A stretch of DNA of 64,000 bases from Adenanthera pavonina (Eukaryota; Streptophyta; Magnoliopsida; Fabales; Fabaceae), in NCBI GenBank assembly GCA_026686845.1, contig JAIVEN010000024.1:7861501-7925500 (forward strand). Direction: 5' to 3'. The position numbers and the translations under genes are program-made. Below the pieces are notes generated by a model that had not been told where the DNA came from, did not search any database, and worked only from the letters and a program-made list of their open reading frames with translations. Positions 47,899 through 58,150 of the stretch are shown piece by piece. The number at the start of each line of letters is the position of its first letter. Position 1 is the stretch's first letter.

Positions 47899-49592
47899 TT
47901 ATGATTTCCTTTTAGGTACCCAAATTTGCTTGGGTCCTTTTTGGTCAGTATATTTTTCCCTAGATGCAGATGCAACTTTGGGAAATCATCCAACTTTCCT
48001 GCCAAGTCCATTTTTCCTCAAATCACAAGAACTGGAAATATGTCCCTTTTTGTTACAGAAATGACAGGTAGTGAAAGGACTGCTAGATTGAGATGCAGGA
48101 AGAAAACAGTGCAGATAATACTTTTGTCTAGCATGCCTTGGTTGATCATATGTTTCAATGTGAGGTGATGCATTAACTTTCTTTTTATTGTTCTTAGTAT
48201 GCACAAAATGTCTCATATATGCATTTTGATTTTTCTTCCTAATCTTTTCTTTGACAGCACATGGGTCATAGCCAAGACCAGCTTTTCCTTGTGATATTCT
48301 TTGGCTCCCCATCAAGGCAAACAACATGTCTTTACCTCTGGTGAGCCTAGACATGCTTTTAACTAAATAATCATTAGTTTACTTAAGTTCAGTGCATGAA
48401 GAACAACAAACAGATTCACCAGCAGGTAAAGAAATTTCAAAAACTGTGTTTTGAGATTCCAGCTTATTTATCTTCTTCTTTGCCAGTTTTAGTTCTTTAG
48501 CAACTTTAATGAATTCATCATGAAGCTCATGAAAAGCATTCAGTAATTCAGAATAGGAAGGTTCAGATTCATATACCTCTTCTTCCTGATCACTGCTGCA
48601 TGAAGGTATGGCTTCTTCAGAAGCAAGTGCCATCAGACAAATATTGGCAATCTCTTCCTCATCTTCTTCTTCTTCATCTGAGCTGTTGCCCTATATAGAA
48701 GAGATGTAGGCTTTCTTCTTTTTCCCTTTGTCAGTAGCTTTCTTTTCTTTTTCTTGCTTCTTGAGGAATTGGGGGCAGTCCCATTTTATGTGTCCCTGCT
48801 TCTTGCACTCATAGCAAGTTACAGGTTCTTTTGCCTCCTTCTTGCTTTCTCCAGCAGCTCCCTTTTTGAAGAATCTCTTGTTTTTCTTTTTGCTGTAGAA
48901 TCTTCCAAATTTTCTGACCATCATAGCCAGAGTTTCCTCATCCAGCTCATCTCCTTCGTCAGATTCTTCTTCCTTTTCATTAGCAGCTTTGAGGGCAAGG
49001 CCTTTCTTCTTTCTGTCCAGCCCAGCTTCCTTGAGTGCTTTGATTTTTCCTTCATATTCTTCAAGGCTGCCGAAGAGAGCTGTGACAGAAGCCATTGATT
49101 CTCCTCTGGCTTCTTCTATTGCTGTCACCTTGGGCTGCCATTCTATAGGGAGAGCTCTGAGTATCTTTCTTACTTTCTCAGACTGAGTGTATTCCTATCC
49201 CAGGCTCTTCAGTTGATTTACAATAAGAGTGAATCTCTTTTGGAGCTCCTTTACAGTTTCTCCTTCAGCCATTCTGAAGCTTTCATACTCTCCAAAGCAC
49301 GTGTTTTGTCTGTTCTCCCTGATTCCAGATGTTCCTTCATGTGCAATCTGCAGAGTATCCCACATTTCTTTTACAGTGGTGCATTGCGAGACTCTGTAGA
49401 ATTCATCCTGGTTCAGGGCACTGACTAAACAATGCTTTGCTTTGAAATTCAGTAGGACTCTCCTTCTGTCTTCGTCATTCCATTCTGCTTCCTGCTTTTC
49501 TTTGTGTCTTCCATCTTCAGTTAGAGCCATTGGGACGAAATCTCCTTTTTCAATGACTGACCAGATGTCAAGATCAATTGATTGGAGGTAGA
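47899..49592 (-). pseudogene. gag: Element C gag, 5'-truncated and with stops
   Basis: Minus-strand gag lacking about the first 40 codons: it begins inside IYLQSIDLDIW at the deletion junction with the LTR. The rest is in one frame with four stops: TAG 49195-49197 (Lys in B), TAG 48691-48693 (Trp), TAA 48379-48381 (Gln) and TGA 47986-47988 (Trp). It retains both zinc knuckles (CYECKKQGHIKWDC; CHFCNKKGHISSSC) and the acidic heptad region. It ends VPKRKS at TAA 47899-47901, one frame away from pol. Confidence 0.88.
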
Positions 49593-50952
49593 TCTATCTC
49601 CAGATGAAGAGTAGATTGATTACAATGAAATAACTCTCTTGAAAAGAGTAGATATGAAAGTTTAAGTACAAGTATAGAAGTTGAGAGGGTAAAAGCTTTT
49701 TGAAGAAGATTCAACAGAAATTCGGTATATATAAGTTTTATTCGTTACCCACAACTTCAAATGATGTTATATTTATAGTTTTAGGTCTCAAATATCCGTT
49801 AGAGACTTAAATCTATCCGTTGGGGAAGTTATCCAACGGTTACTCTGAAAAACTATCTGTTTACCAACCGTATTTAATGCTTCTGACATACTGAAATTTG
49901 AATTTTGGTTGGTCAACAGACGAATTTCGAAGGAACCGAAGGTTAAAGCTTCCAACGTTAAAATACGAAGTTCATCTGTCCATAGAGTGAAATTCGAATT
50001 TTGAAACTTATGAAGTATTTTCTCAATGTGACATACGAATTTTCAAGAAGAAAGTTTTTCTGTAAATCGTGAACAGTGTTTTCAATTTTCTACAGTACCC
50101 TCAAAATTTGAATTTTGGATGCCCAAAATTTGTCTGTCCATTGAACGTTCAAAGAGGCACAGTAGTTCACTTTCTTCGAAATTCGAATTTTGACATAGTG
50201 AAATTCGTCTGTCAGAGATCAATTTTGAAACTTAATTTCCTCTTGATTTCAGATGAACTCTATCATAGTTTCAGACGAATTTCTTTGGTTTTCACAAGTT
50301 GTGTTTTGTCTGAAATTCAAATTTTGAAACTGTAAAGTTTGTCTGTCACAAAGAGGCTTCTTTCAGACTTATATGAAAATTCGAATGTTGCAAAGTCAAA
50401 GTTCGTCTGTCAGAGAGCATTTTTCAAACTCAATTTCTTCTTAATTTCAGATGAAATTTAACATAGTTTCAGGCGAATTTCTTTGGTTTTCACAAATTGC
50501 ATTTTGTCTGAAATTTGAATTTTGAAACTGTAAAGTTCGTCTGTCATAAAGAGGCTTCTTTCAGACTTGATGAAAATTCAAATTTTGAAAGACCAAAATT
50601 CGTCTGACAGAGAGACATCTCTTCAGACTTGTTCAGTTTAATCTCGAAATTCGAATTTCCAAAGGCAAAGTTCGAATTTCCAACTTGACAGTTCAGTTTA
50701 ACCTTTTAAACTTCGTCTGTTTGTGAGTATTTTTCAAATAAGAAAAGATTTGACTTCAAATCAAGGTTTGAAAACATCTTTTTCTTAAATCAAATTCTTT
50801 TACCCAATCACAACTAAAACAAAAGAAGTTACAAGAGATCTAACAACAAATACTCAGAAAATCTTCACTTGAAACAACTTTGATCTCCTTTGATATCTTC
50901 AATCCAAGCTCTTGAGTGTTAGTTGGGAATCATCAAAACACTTGATTCAACA
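49592..50952 (-). repeat. Truncated 5' LTR of element C
   Basis: 1361 bp matching the 3' LTR from about 39690 onward, but with two instead of three 198-bp units. The part that would contain R/U5 and abut the primer site (about 367 bp) is missing, joined directly to gag at 49592. MSA-type site intact at 49832-49842. Confidence 0.92.
49832..49842 (-). promoter_or_regulatory. MSA-type MYB site in C's 5' LTR
   Basis: Plus strand TCCAACGGTTA, a perfect consensus match at the same place as in the 3' LTR. Confidence 0.5.
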
Positions 50953-50957
50953 CTATA

Positions 50958-51780
50958 TACTAAGAGTTATGCATATTTTCCTAAAACTATTCCAGTAAAA
51001 GTGATGTTCTTATCCTTAGTTGTTTAAGTTGATGCCATGCCTTGTACAAGTTAAATGAATGTATAAAAAAATATATCTAAAACGTAGACATATAGGTTTT
51101 TCGAATGATATAAAGTATGCATGATTTGACTTAATATAGAGTGAGAATTGAATTTTTAAAGTTAAGGCCAAATTTCTAAGAAGATATAAAATGACCATTT
51201 CAATAGTGACTTTCACACTAAATATTGTATAAAGTGGCATAATTAAAATTATGTTTCATACTATTTTCATGTAGAGAATGTTTTAATCTATTTTTAAAGA
51301 TTTGAATCACCTCCATACGATTTTTTTAGATTTAGTTATGAATTTTTAAAATTCAATATAGAAAATAGAGTGACCAAATGAATAGTAACCAAAAGTAGGG
51401 GTGGAACTAGAAGAAAGATGGGGAGGGGGGATTTTTTTTTAATGTTTTGCATATATATTACAATATGCCAACCTAAGGCATATTGGTGATTGTGTTCAAG
51501 TGGTTCCCATGATACACCAACATTATACTAGTCCTATGATCGATTCTGGGGGGCTGAATTGCTAATTTTTCTCATTTGGCTAAGATTTTATATATAATGA
51601 TAAAAAAAAATCTAGGAGGGGCCATGGCCAGCCCTACCCACCAAGTGTATCCGCCCTTTACCAAAAGTTTTAAATATTTCTATTTTGGTCTCTTATGTGA
51701 TTTAAGCTTGTAAACATGATTAAATGGACTGAAATGAGATCCAATATATGGGAAACATGGTCTATAGTTAAGGTGCTATA
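50958..51780 (+). mobile_element. Gypsy LTR F, right part
   Basis: Continuation of F after C. 51290-51395 and 51668-51780 are the reverse complement of the LTR segment near 21040-21250 (ATTCATTTAATC, AGATCTCATT). It ends GGTGCTATA at 51780, a decayed GGTGTTACA, and is directly followed by LINE coding sequence. A hAT-like MITE lies inside. Confidence 0.75.
51396..51659. mobile_element. hAT-like MITE, 264 bp
   Basis: Flanked by a perfect 8-bp duplication ACCAAAAG (51388-51395 and 51660-51667). The ends TAGGGGTGGA and (reverse) AAAGGGCGGA form an imperfect terminal inverted repeat. The 8-bp duplication and TAGGGG-type ends fit a non-autonomous hAT element. It contains GGAGGGGCCATGGCC near the right end and has no coding capacity. 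It interrupts gypsy LTR F. Confidence 0.78.
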
Positions 51781-53561
51781 CTTGACCTTCCTACTCTAAT
51801 TGGTTAGGACCTGTAAATAAAGAAACACACAGCATATCTAATATAGAAATATTGTTAGCATGAAATTTCATGGAAAATGGACTACTAAACCAAGTACCCC
51901 TAACCCATGGACAAAGGAGTAGAAGGTGTTCCATTGTTTCGCTCTCATACTCACACAGGGAATCTTGGATCAACCTTACATTGTCAATGATATAACACCT
52001 CATTCATGGCCAACGCCCTACACAAAGCATGCCACATGAAATGATTCACCTTCGGTAACACCATAAGCTTCCAAACTATCATCCATAACTGTGAAGGAGT
52101 ACTGTTAAAGCAACTGGGTCTCCCTTTATCCATATTCACCTTCCTAGCCAGCTTTTTTCAATAGCCTGACTTGACTTGATATGACCCATCCTTTGCTTTT
52201 GGCCAAATGATTCTATCAGGTTTTAGTTGTCATGGAAGAGGGATTCTTCTAATAGCTTCAAGCATCTTATCCGACACTAAGCCCTCCAAAAGATCCAAAT
52301 TCTATTTGCCCCCTTAAATGAGATTAGCACTTGTAAATTTGGTTGTAGTGTAGCACCTTCTAGACACTGAATGACCTCATTATGTACTCCAGGTGCCCAT
52401 TTGTCTTCCGAAGCTCAAATAGATACACCATCCACTATTTGCCACATCAACTTATTCAATACTAGTTGTTGATCCTTTAATATACTGCTCTATCCCCATG
52501 ATGCCTTCCCCCTTTACTTGTATTCAAGAAAGAGTAATTGAAAAGTATATTCCCTTCAACACCTTGACCTATAAGGCATTTGCATTCTCCAGGACTCTTC
52601 AAGCATTCTTCACTAGTAGAGCATCATTGAAGCCCATAAAGTCCTTAAAACCCATGCCACTGTCCCGTTTGGAACTAGTGAGCACCTTCCAAGACTTCCA
52701 ATGTATCTTGCCACCTACCTCCTCTTGCCCCTAAAAGAAATTGGCTACAAGGCTATCTAGCTCCATGCATGTCTTCTTTGGAAAATTAAAAAATGCCATA
52801 GGAAAAATGGGTATGGCATTAATCACAACTTTCACCATTACCTCCTTACTTGTAAAGGAGAGAATTCTATGTTTCCAAATTTGAATTTTTCTCTTAATCT
52901 TATCCCTTACTTGTGCCCAAGCCACCACTTTTGAATGTCCCCATAACATTGGTAGGCCTAGATGTTTCCCTGGGTCATCCGCATCATGTATCTCCAACAT
53001 AGCATTAATTTGATTTTCCACCACAAGTGGGTATTAGTAGAAAAATAAGCACTAGACTTTTCCAAATTAATCTTTTGCCTTGAAGTTACATAATATGAAT
53101 GTAATGTCTCCTTTGAACATCTGCAACTATTGTCCTCAGCTTTAAGAAATAATATAGTATCGTCCGAAAATAAGTAGTGCGTTATAATTGGACAACACTA
53201 AGCTAATTTAATTCCCTATATCTTACCATGGTCTAGGTACCACATAATCATATTGGATAACACATAGAGGCTAAAATAAAGAGGAAAGGTGAAAGAAGAT
53301 CACCCTGACGTACCCCTCTCTCAGGATCAATTCTACCTACTACTCTCCCTGACAACATCACAATAAAACGAACAGATGTAACACACCTCATTGCTGTGTC
53401 TATCAATCTATCATCAAAGCCCATTCTACACTAAAATCCCATTAAATCTATCATATGCCTTATTCAAATTCATTTTAAGGACCTATTCAAATTACTCCTC
53501 TACGTCTTCTGACTTAAATAGTTAAAAGCTTTAATCTTAGGAATCATAATTAGATTGGTTT
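51781..53561 (-). pseudogene. LINE ORF2, RT C-terminal half and zinc-binding region
   Basis: Minus-strand pieces: IMIPKIKAFN (right after the G insertion), RT with LFSDDTILFLKAEDNS (SDD in place of ADD, near 53170), the thumb region GKHLGLPMLWG and IQIWKHRILSFTSKEVMVK (52731-53024), and the zinc-binding reverse-transcriptase tail with CEYESETMEHLLLLCPWVRGTW (51791-52003). The usual plant LINE order. Many stops and frameshifts. It ends at gypsy LTR F; the next domain, RNase H, appears at 24022. Confidence 0.85.
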
Positions 53562-54015
53562 CATTCTGTTAGATATGCTGGCTTTCTAAGAGGGGGGTGA
53601 ATTGGGAAGATTAAAATTTTCTGTAAAATGTCAATAAAGTGAAGAAAGCAAAGGTGACAGTAAAACAGAGTATAAGTGAATAACAAGTAAAAGTAGTAAT
53701 AGAGAAGGGAAGACACAGATGTTTATCCTGGTTGGGTCTCTCAATCTTGACCTCCGTCCAGTCCTCAAGCCACCACTTGAGATTTTCCACTATCTTGCAA
53801 GAATTCAGTGGGCTTCTTGCAAATGCCACAGTATATCTATGATACTCTGTTTTTAGAGCTCACACTTTCTCTCTTTGCACTTTACCTAAGTGCTTTCCTA
53901 ATCCCTTGTAATATCCCTTCACAAGAAAATCTTTCTTCCAGATGAAGATAAGATTGTTTACAATGGATAAACTTTCTTAATCAGAGTATATATGAAAGTT
54001 GGAGTACAAAGAATA

Positions 54016-55935
54016 TGTTAGCAAGGCTGACTTCCCAAGAGGGGGGGTGAATTGGGAAGATTGAAATTTTTCTGCACAAAGTGAAATGGGTGAAGATATC
54101 ACAGTATAATGAAAGCAATGAGTAAAACAGAGCAAGTTGATAAATGAGGATAAGGAGAGAAACACTCAGTGATTTATCCTGGTTCGGTCTATTCTCTTGA
54201 CCTACGTCCAGTCCCCAAGACACCTCTTGAGATTTATCCACTATACAGCAAGAATTTCAACGGGCTTCTTGCTAATGCCTCAGTACACGAGTATGCTCTG
54301 TTTCTGAGCTCTCTCAAACTCTCCTAGCACTTTCTCTATGTGCTTCCCAATCCCCTTGTGAATTCCCCTCACAAGTAAACCTATCTTCCAGATGAAGAGT
54401 AGATTATTTACAAAGATACAACTCTCTTGAATAGAGTAGATTTGAAGATTAAAGTACAGATAATGAAGTTGAGAGGGTAAAAGCTTTTGAGAAAAAGATT
54501 CAGCAGAAATTCGGTATATACAAGTTTGATTCGTTACCCATAACTTCAAATGATGTTATATTTATAGTTTTAGTTCTCAAATATCCGTTAGAGACTAAAT
54601 CTATCCGTTGGGGAGGTTATCCAATGGTTACTCTGAAAAACTATCCGTTTACCAACCGTATTTAATGTTTCTGACACACTGAAATTCGAATTTTGGTTGG
54701 TCAACAGACGAATTTCGAAGGAACTGAAGGTTAGAGCTTCCAATGTTAAAAATACGAAGTTCGTCTGTCCATAGTGTGAAATTCGAATTTTGAAATTCAT
54801 AAAACATTTTCACATTGTGGCATACGAATTTTCAAGAAGAAAGTTTTTCTGTAAGTTGTGAACAGTGTTTTCAATTTGCTACAGTACCCTCGAAATTCGA
54901 ATTTTGGATGCCCAAAATTCGTCTGTCCATTGAACGTTCAAAGAGGCACAGTAGTTCACTTTCTTCGAAATTCGAATTTTGACAGAGTGAAATTCGTCTG
55001 TCAGAGACCAATTTTGAAACTTAATTTCTTCTTGATTTCAGATGAATTTTAACATAGTTTCAGACGAATTTCTTTTGTTTTCTCAAGTTGTGTTTTGTCT
55101 GAAATTCGAATTTTGAAAGAGTGAAATTCGAATGTCACAGAGAAACTTCTTTGACTTATATGAAAATTCGAATGTTGCAAGTTCAAAGTTCGTCTGTCAG
55201 AGAGCATTTTTCAAACTTAATTTCTTCTTGATTTCAGATGAACTTTAACATAATTTCAGACGAATTTCTTTGGTTTTCACAAATTGCATTTTGTCTGAAA
55301 TTCGAATTTTGAAATTGTAAAGTTCGTCTGTCATAAAGAGGCTTCTTTCAGACTTGATGAAAATTTGAATGTTGGAAGATCAAAATTCGTCTGTCAGAGA
55401 GCATTCATCAAACTCAATTTGATTTTGAGTTCAGATGCATTTTATCATAGTTTCAGACGAATTTCTTTGGTTTTCACAAACTTCATTTTACTTGAAATTT
55501 GAATTTTGAGAGTGTGAAGTTCGTCTGTTACCAGAAAGGCTTCTTTCAGACTAGATGAAAATTCGAATTTTGATCAACCAAAATTCGTCTGACAGAGAGT
55601 CATCTCTTCAGACTTATTCAGTTTTAGCTCGAAATTCGAATTTCCAAAGGCAAAGTTCGAATTTCCAACTTGACAGTTCAGTTAAAACTTTCAAACTTCG
55701 TCTGTTTGTAAGTATTTTTCAAATGTTTCAAGTTTTAACATAAAATCAAAGTTTGAAAACATCTTTTTTATAAATCAAAATATTTTACCCAATCATACCA
55801 ACAACTAAGACTCTACAAAAGATCTAATAACAAAAACTCATAAAATCTTCACTTGAAACAGCTTTGATCTCCTTTGATATCTTCAATCCAAGCTCTTGAG
55901 TGTTGGTTGGAATCATCAAAACTCTTGATTCAACA
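54016..55935 (-). mobile_element. Solo copia LTR H nested in LTR G
   Basis: 1920 bp, begins TGTTAGCAAGGCTGAC, ends TGATTCAACA. The flanks GAATA (54011-54015) and GAATG (55936-55940) are a target duplication with one change. Nearly collinear with C's 3' LTR, including three ~197-bp units (markers near 55057, 55254, 55450). Its main MSA site has decayed to TCCAATGGTTA. Confidence 0.92.
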
Positions 55936-56096
55936 GAATGAAGTATGTGAGAGTAAGAGACTTTGAGTTAATGATTTGGCAGAGTTTCAGTATATACAAA
56001 GTTAAAATCATTTTCCACAACTTCAAATGATGTTATATTTATAGATTTAGGTCTTAACTATATGTTAGAGACAAAATCTATCCATTGGAGAAGTTA

Positions 56097-56107
56097 TCCA
56101 ACGGTTA
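56097..56107 (-). promoter_or_regulatory. MSA-type MYB site in LTR G
   Basis: Plus strand TCCAACGGTTA, a perfect YCYAACGGYYA match, about 60 bases upstream (in LTR sense) of the TATA-like tatttata near 56036. Confidence 0.5.
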
Positions 56108-56936
56108 CTCTGAAAAACTATCCGTTCACCAACCGCATTTAATGCTTTTGACACTCAAAGTTCAAATTTTGGTTGGTCAACAGACTAATTTGAAAGAAAC
56201 CGAAAGCTAAAGACTTTAACGTTGAACATTCGAAGTTCGTTTGTCATGAAGCAAAGCTCAAATTTTGATCTTTGAAAAATGTTTCTATGTTAGAACATAC
56301 GAATTTTCATGTTCAAAGTTTGTCTGTCAGTGAGCCATTTTGATGCTCTTTCCAAACTCAGTTTTCAGATGAACTTTGACATATCCTCAGACGAATTTTT
56401 CATTTTTCATAAGTTGTATTTTGTCTGAAATTCGAATTTTCAAAAGCCAAAGTTCGTTTGTCTGAGAATGTTCTTTTCAGACAAGATTAAAAATTTGAAT
56501 TTCTGGAGTCAAAGTTCATCTGTCAGAGAAGGTTCTTTTCAGACAAGATTCAAAATTCGAATTTCTATAGTCAAAGTTCGTCTGTTAGAGAAGGCTCTTT
56601 TCAGACTTGTTCATTTTCAATATGAAATTCGAATTTCCAAAGCTAAAGTTCGAATTTTCAAAATAGCATATCAGTATAAACATTTCAAACTTCGTCTGTT
56701 AGTGGGTGTTTTCCAAATATTCCATGTATTAACATAGAATCATAGTTTTAAAACATCTTTTTTGCCAATTCAAAGTCTTTTACTCAATTTAAATACTGTT
56801 GGAGATTCTACATCTATTCTCGTGCTGGTTTTTCTTGAATTTCTTCACTTGAGATCTTTTGTGCACCTTGGATATCTTCTTTCCAAGCTCTTGAAGGTTG
56901 GTTTGGAATCATCAAAACACTTGATTCAACACATTC

Positions 56937-58150
56937 AACTTTTCCAAAGACCCTTGATTGTCAAAAAATTCCAAAACTATATCACAAAAAAATTGACTTA
57001 CCTCTTCCCATGAAGCTTGATAAAAATGTCTTGAGAATCCATTTGGCCTTCCCTGGGGCCTTAGAAGCTCCATGCTGGAAGGCAGCCTCTCTCACCTTAA
57101 TACTTCTAACTTTTTTACAAAGCCTTGCATTTTACTCAGCTAAAATCCTCTATTGAACAAAATTGAGGACCATACCAAGATTTCTACTTCCATTCTTCTT
57201 AAAAAGGCTTAAGAAATAGTTCATAGCCATACTTGCAATTTCCCTTCATCTTCCACCCACCTATTTCCTTCAACCTTTAAACATACAATTAAATTCCTAC
57301 TCCATCTCAATAGCGTGCGGGAGTGCAAAAACTTAGTATTACGGTTGCCTGCTGTAAGCCAATTCACCTTAGACCTTTCCCACCAATATAATTCCTCCCT
57401 ATGGCAAGCTTGCTTAATGTCCAACAGAATCTCATTAACTGTCTAAACACTCTCCTCAGTATAGGTTCCTTGTTTAACCGCCTCTATCTGTACCAATAAA
57501 TCCCCAACTACACATTGATTGCTAGGAAAACACTTTTGGCTCTACTTGCTCAAATCTTGACTTGACCTTTCAATTCTATTATGAAACTGCACCATCCCAT
57601 TCCTTTACCATAAATACTACTTTACCCAACATCAATGAATCATGTTTTTAAAGTTAGGATGTGTTGCCCAGAAGATCTCGTACTTAAAACTTTTTGGGGT
57701 TTTTTTTATCCTTATAGCACAAATTGAGAAGCATCAAATGATAGTCAGAAGCTACAGGCTCTAAATTGAGAAGCACCAGTTGTGTATTTTATGCCACACC
57801 CATAATCACTCCATTTCCTTTGGAGGGCCGTAAATAAACGATATAAACTCAGGAGTATCATACCTGGATGAATTGACTCTTGTATGAATGATACTCTTGG
57901 AGCTATGATAGATATTCACTGTGATATTGCTACACCACCACAATTCTAGACCTCTAGAAAGTCCCACAGGTTGTACATACCAAGCCTCATCCATATGACA
58001 CCTATTCTAAATCCTTTCCATCTTCATTGTCTTTTGTTTAGTTTCTATGAGGAAGACAATGGAGGGTTTAAATCAGGACACCACTTCCCATAGCTGCTTG
58101 ACTACCTAGGAAACCCTCAACAGTTGATAGTTCCAGGATATAAGATTCAT
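56937..58150 (-). pseudogene. LINE ORF2, endonuclease and first part of RT
   Basis: Minus strand starting at ATG 58150 with NLISWNYQ, the opening of plant LINE endonucleases. IVFLIETKQ follows (the L.ET catalytic region), then ISFIYGPPKE (the .YG.P motif), the linker EELYWWERSKVNWLTAGNRN and TKFLHSRT (EE..W.Q.SR..WL..GD.NTKFFH in the family), and RT up to FDNQGSLEKLNE, where G is inserted. Frame breaks and stops occur throughout. ORF1 is not seen upstream. Confidence 0.85.

Larger units (their letters stand above)
39322..50952 (-). mobile_element. SIRE-type Ty1/copia element C with intact pol
   Basis: An 11,631-bp minus-strand element with perfect target duplication CTATA (39317-39321 and 50953-50957), inserted in gypsy LTR F. 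Order on the minus strand: truncated 5' LTR (49592-50952), gag (47899-49592), pol (44759-47890), spacer, third ORF (41555-43760), polypurine tract (41244-41257), 3' LTR (39322-41243). The LTRs show about 4 differences in the first ~400 compared bases, so this is the youngest full element. A deletion has removed the 5' LTR 3' end, the primer site and the gag start. Confidence 0.95.
53567..56931 (-). mobile_element. Solo copia LTR G in the LINE RT, interrupted by H
   Basis: Begins TGTTAGATATGCTGG and ends TTGATTCAACA, with perfect target duplication CATTC (53562-53566 and 56932-56936). Without H it is about 1440 bp. Removing G and one CATTC restores the LINE reading LNETNLIMIPK. MSA-type site intact at 56097-56107. 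Same end sequence type as J. Confidence 0.93.
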
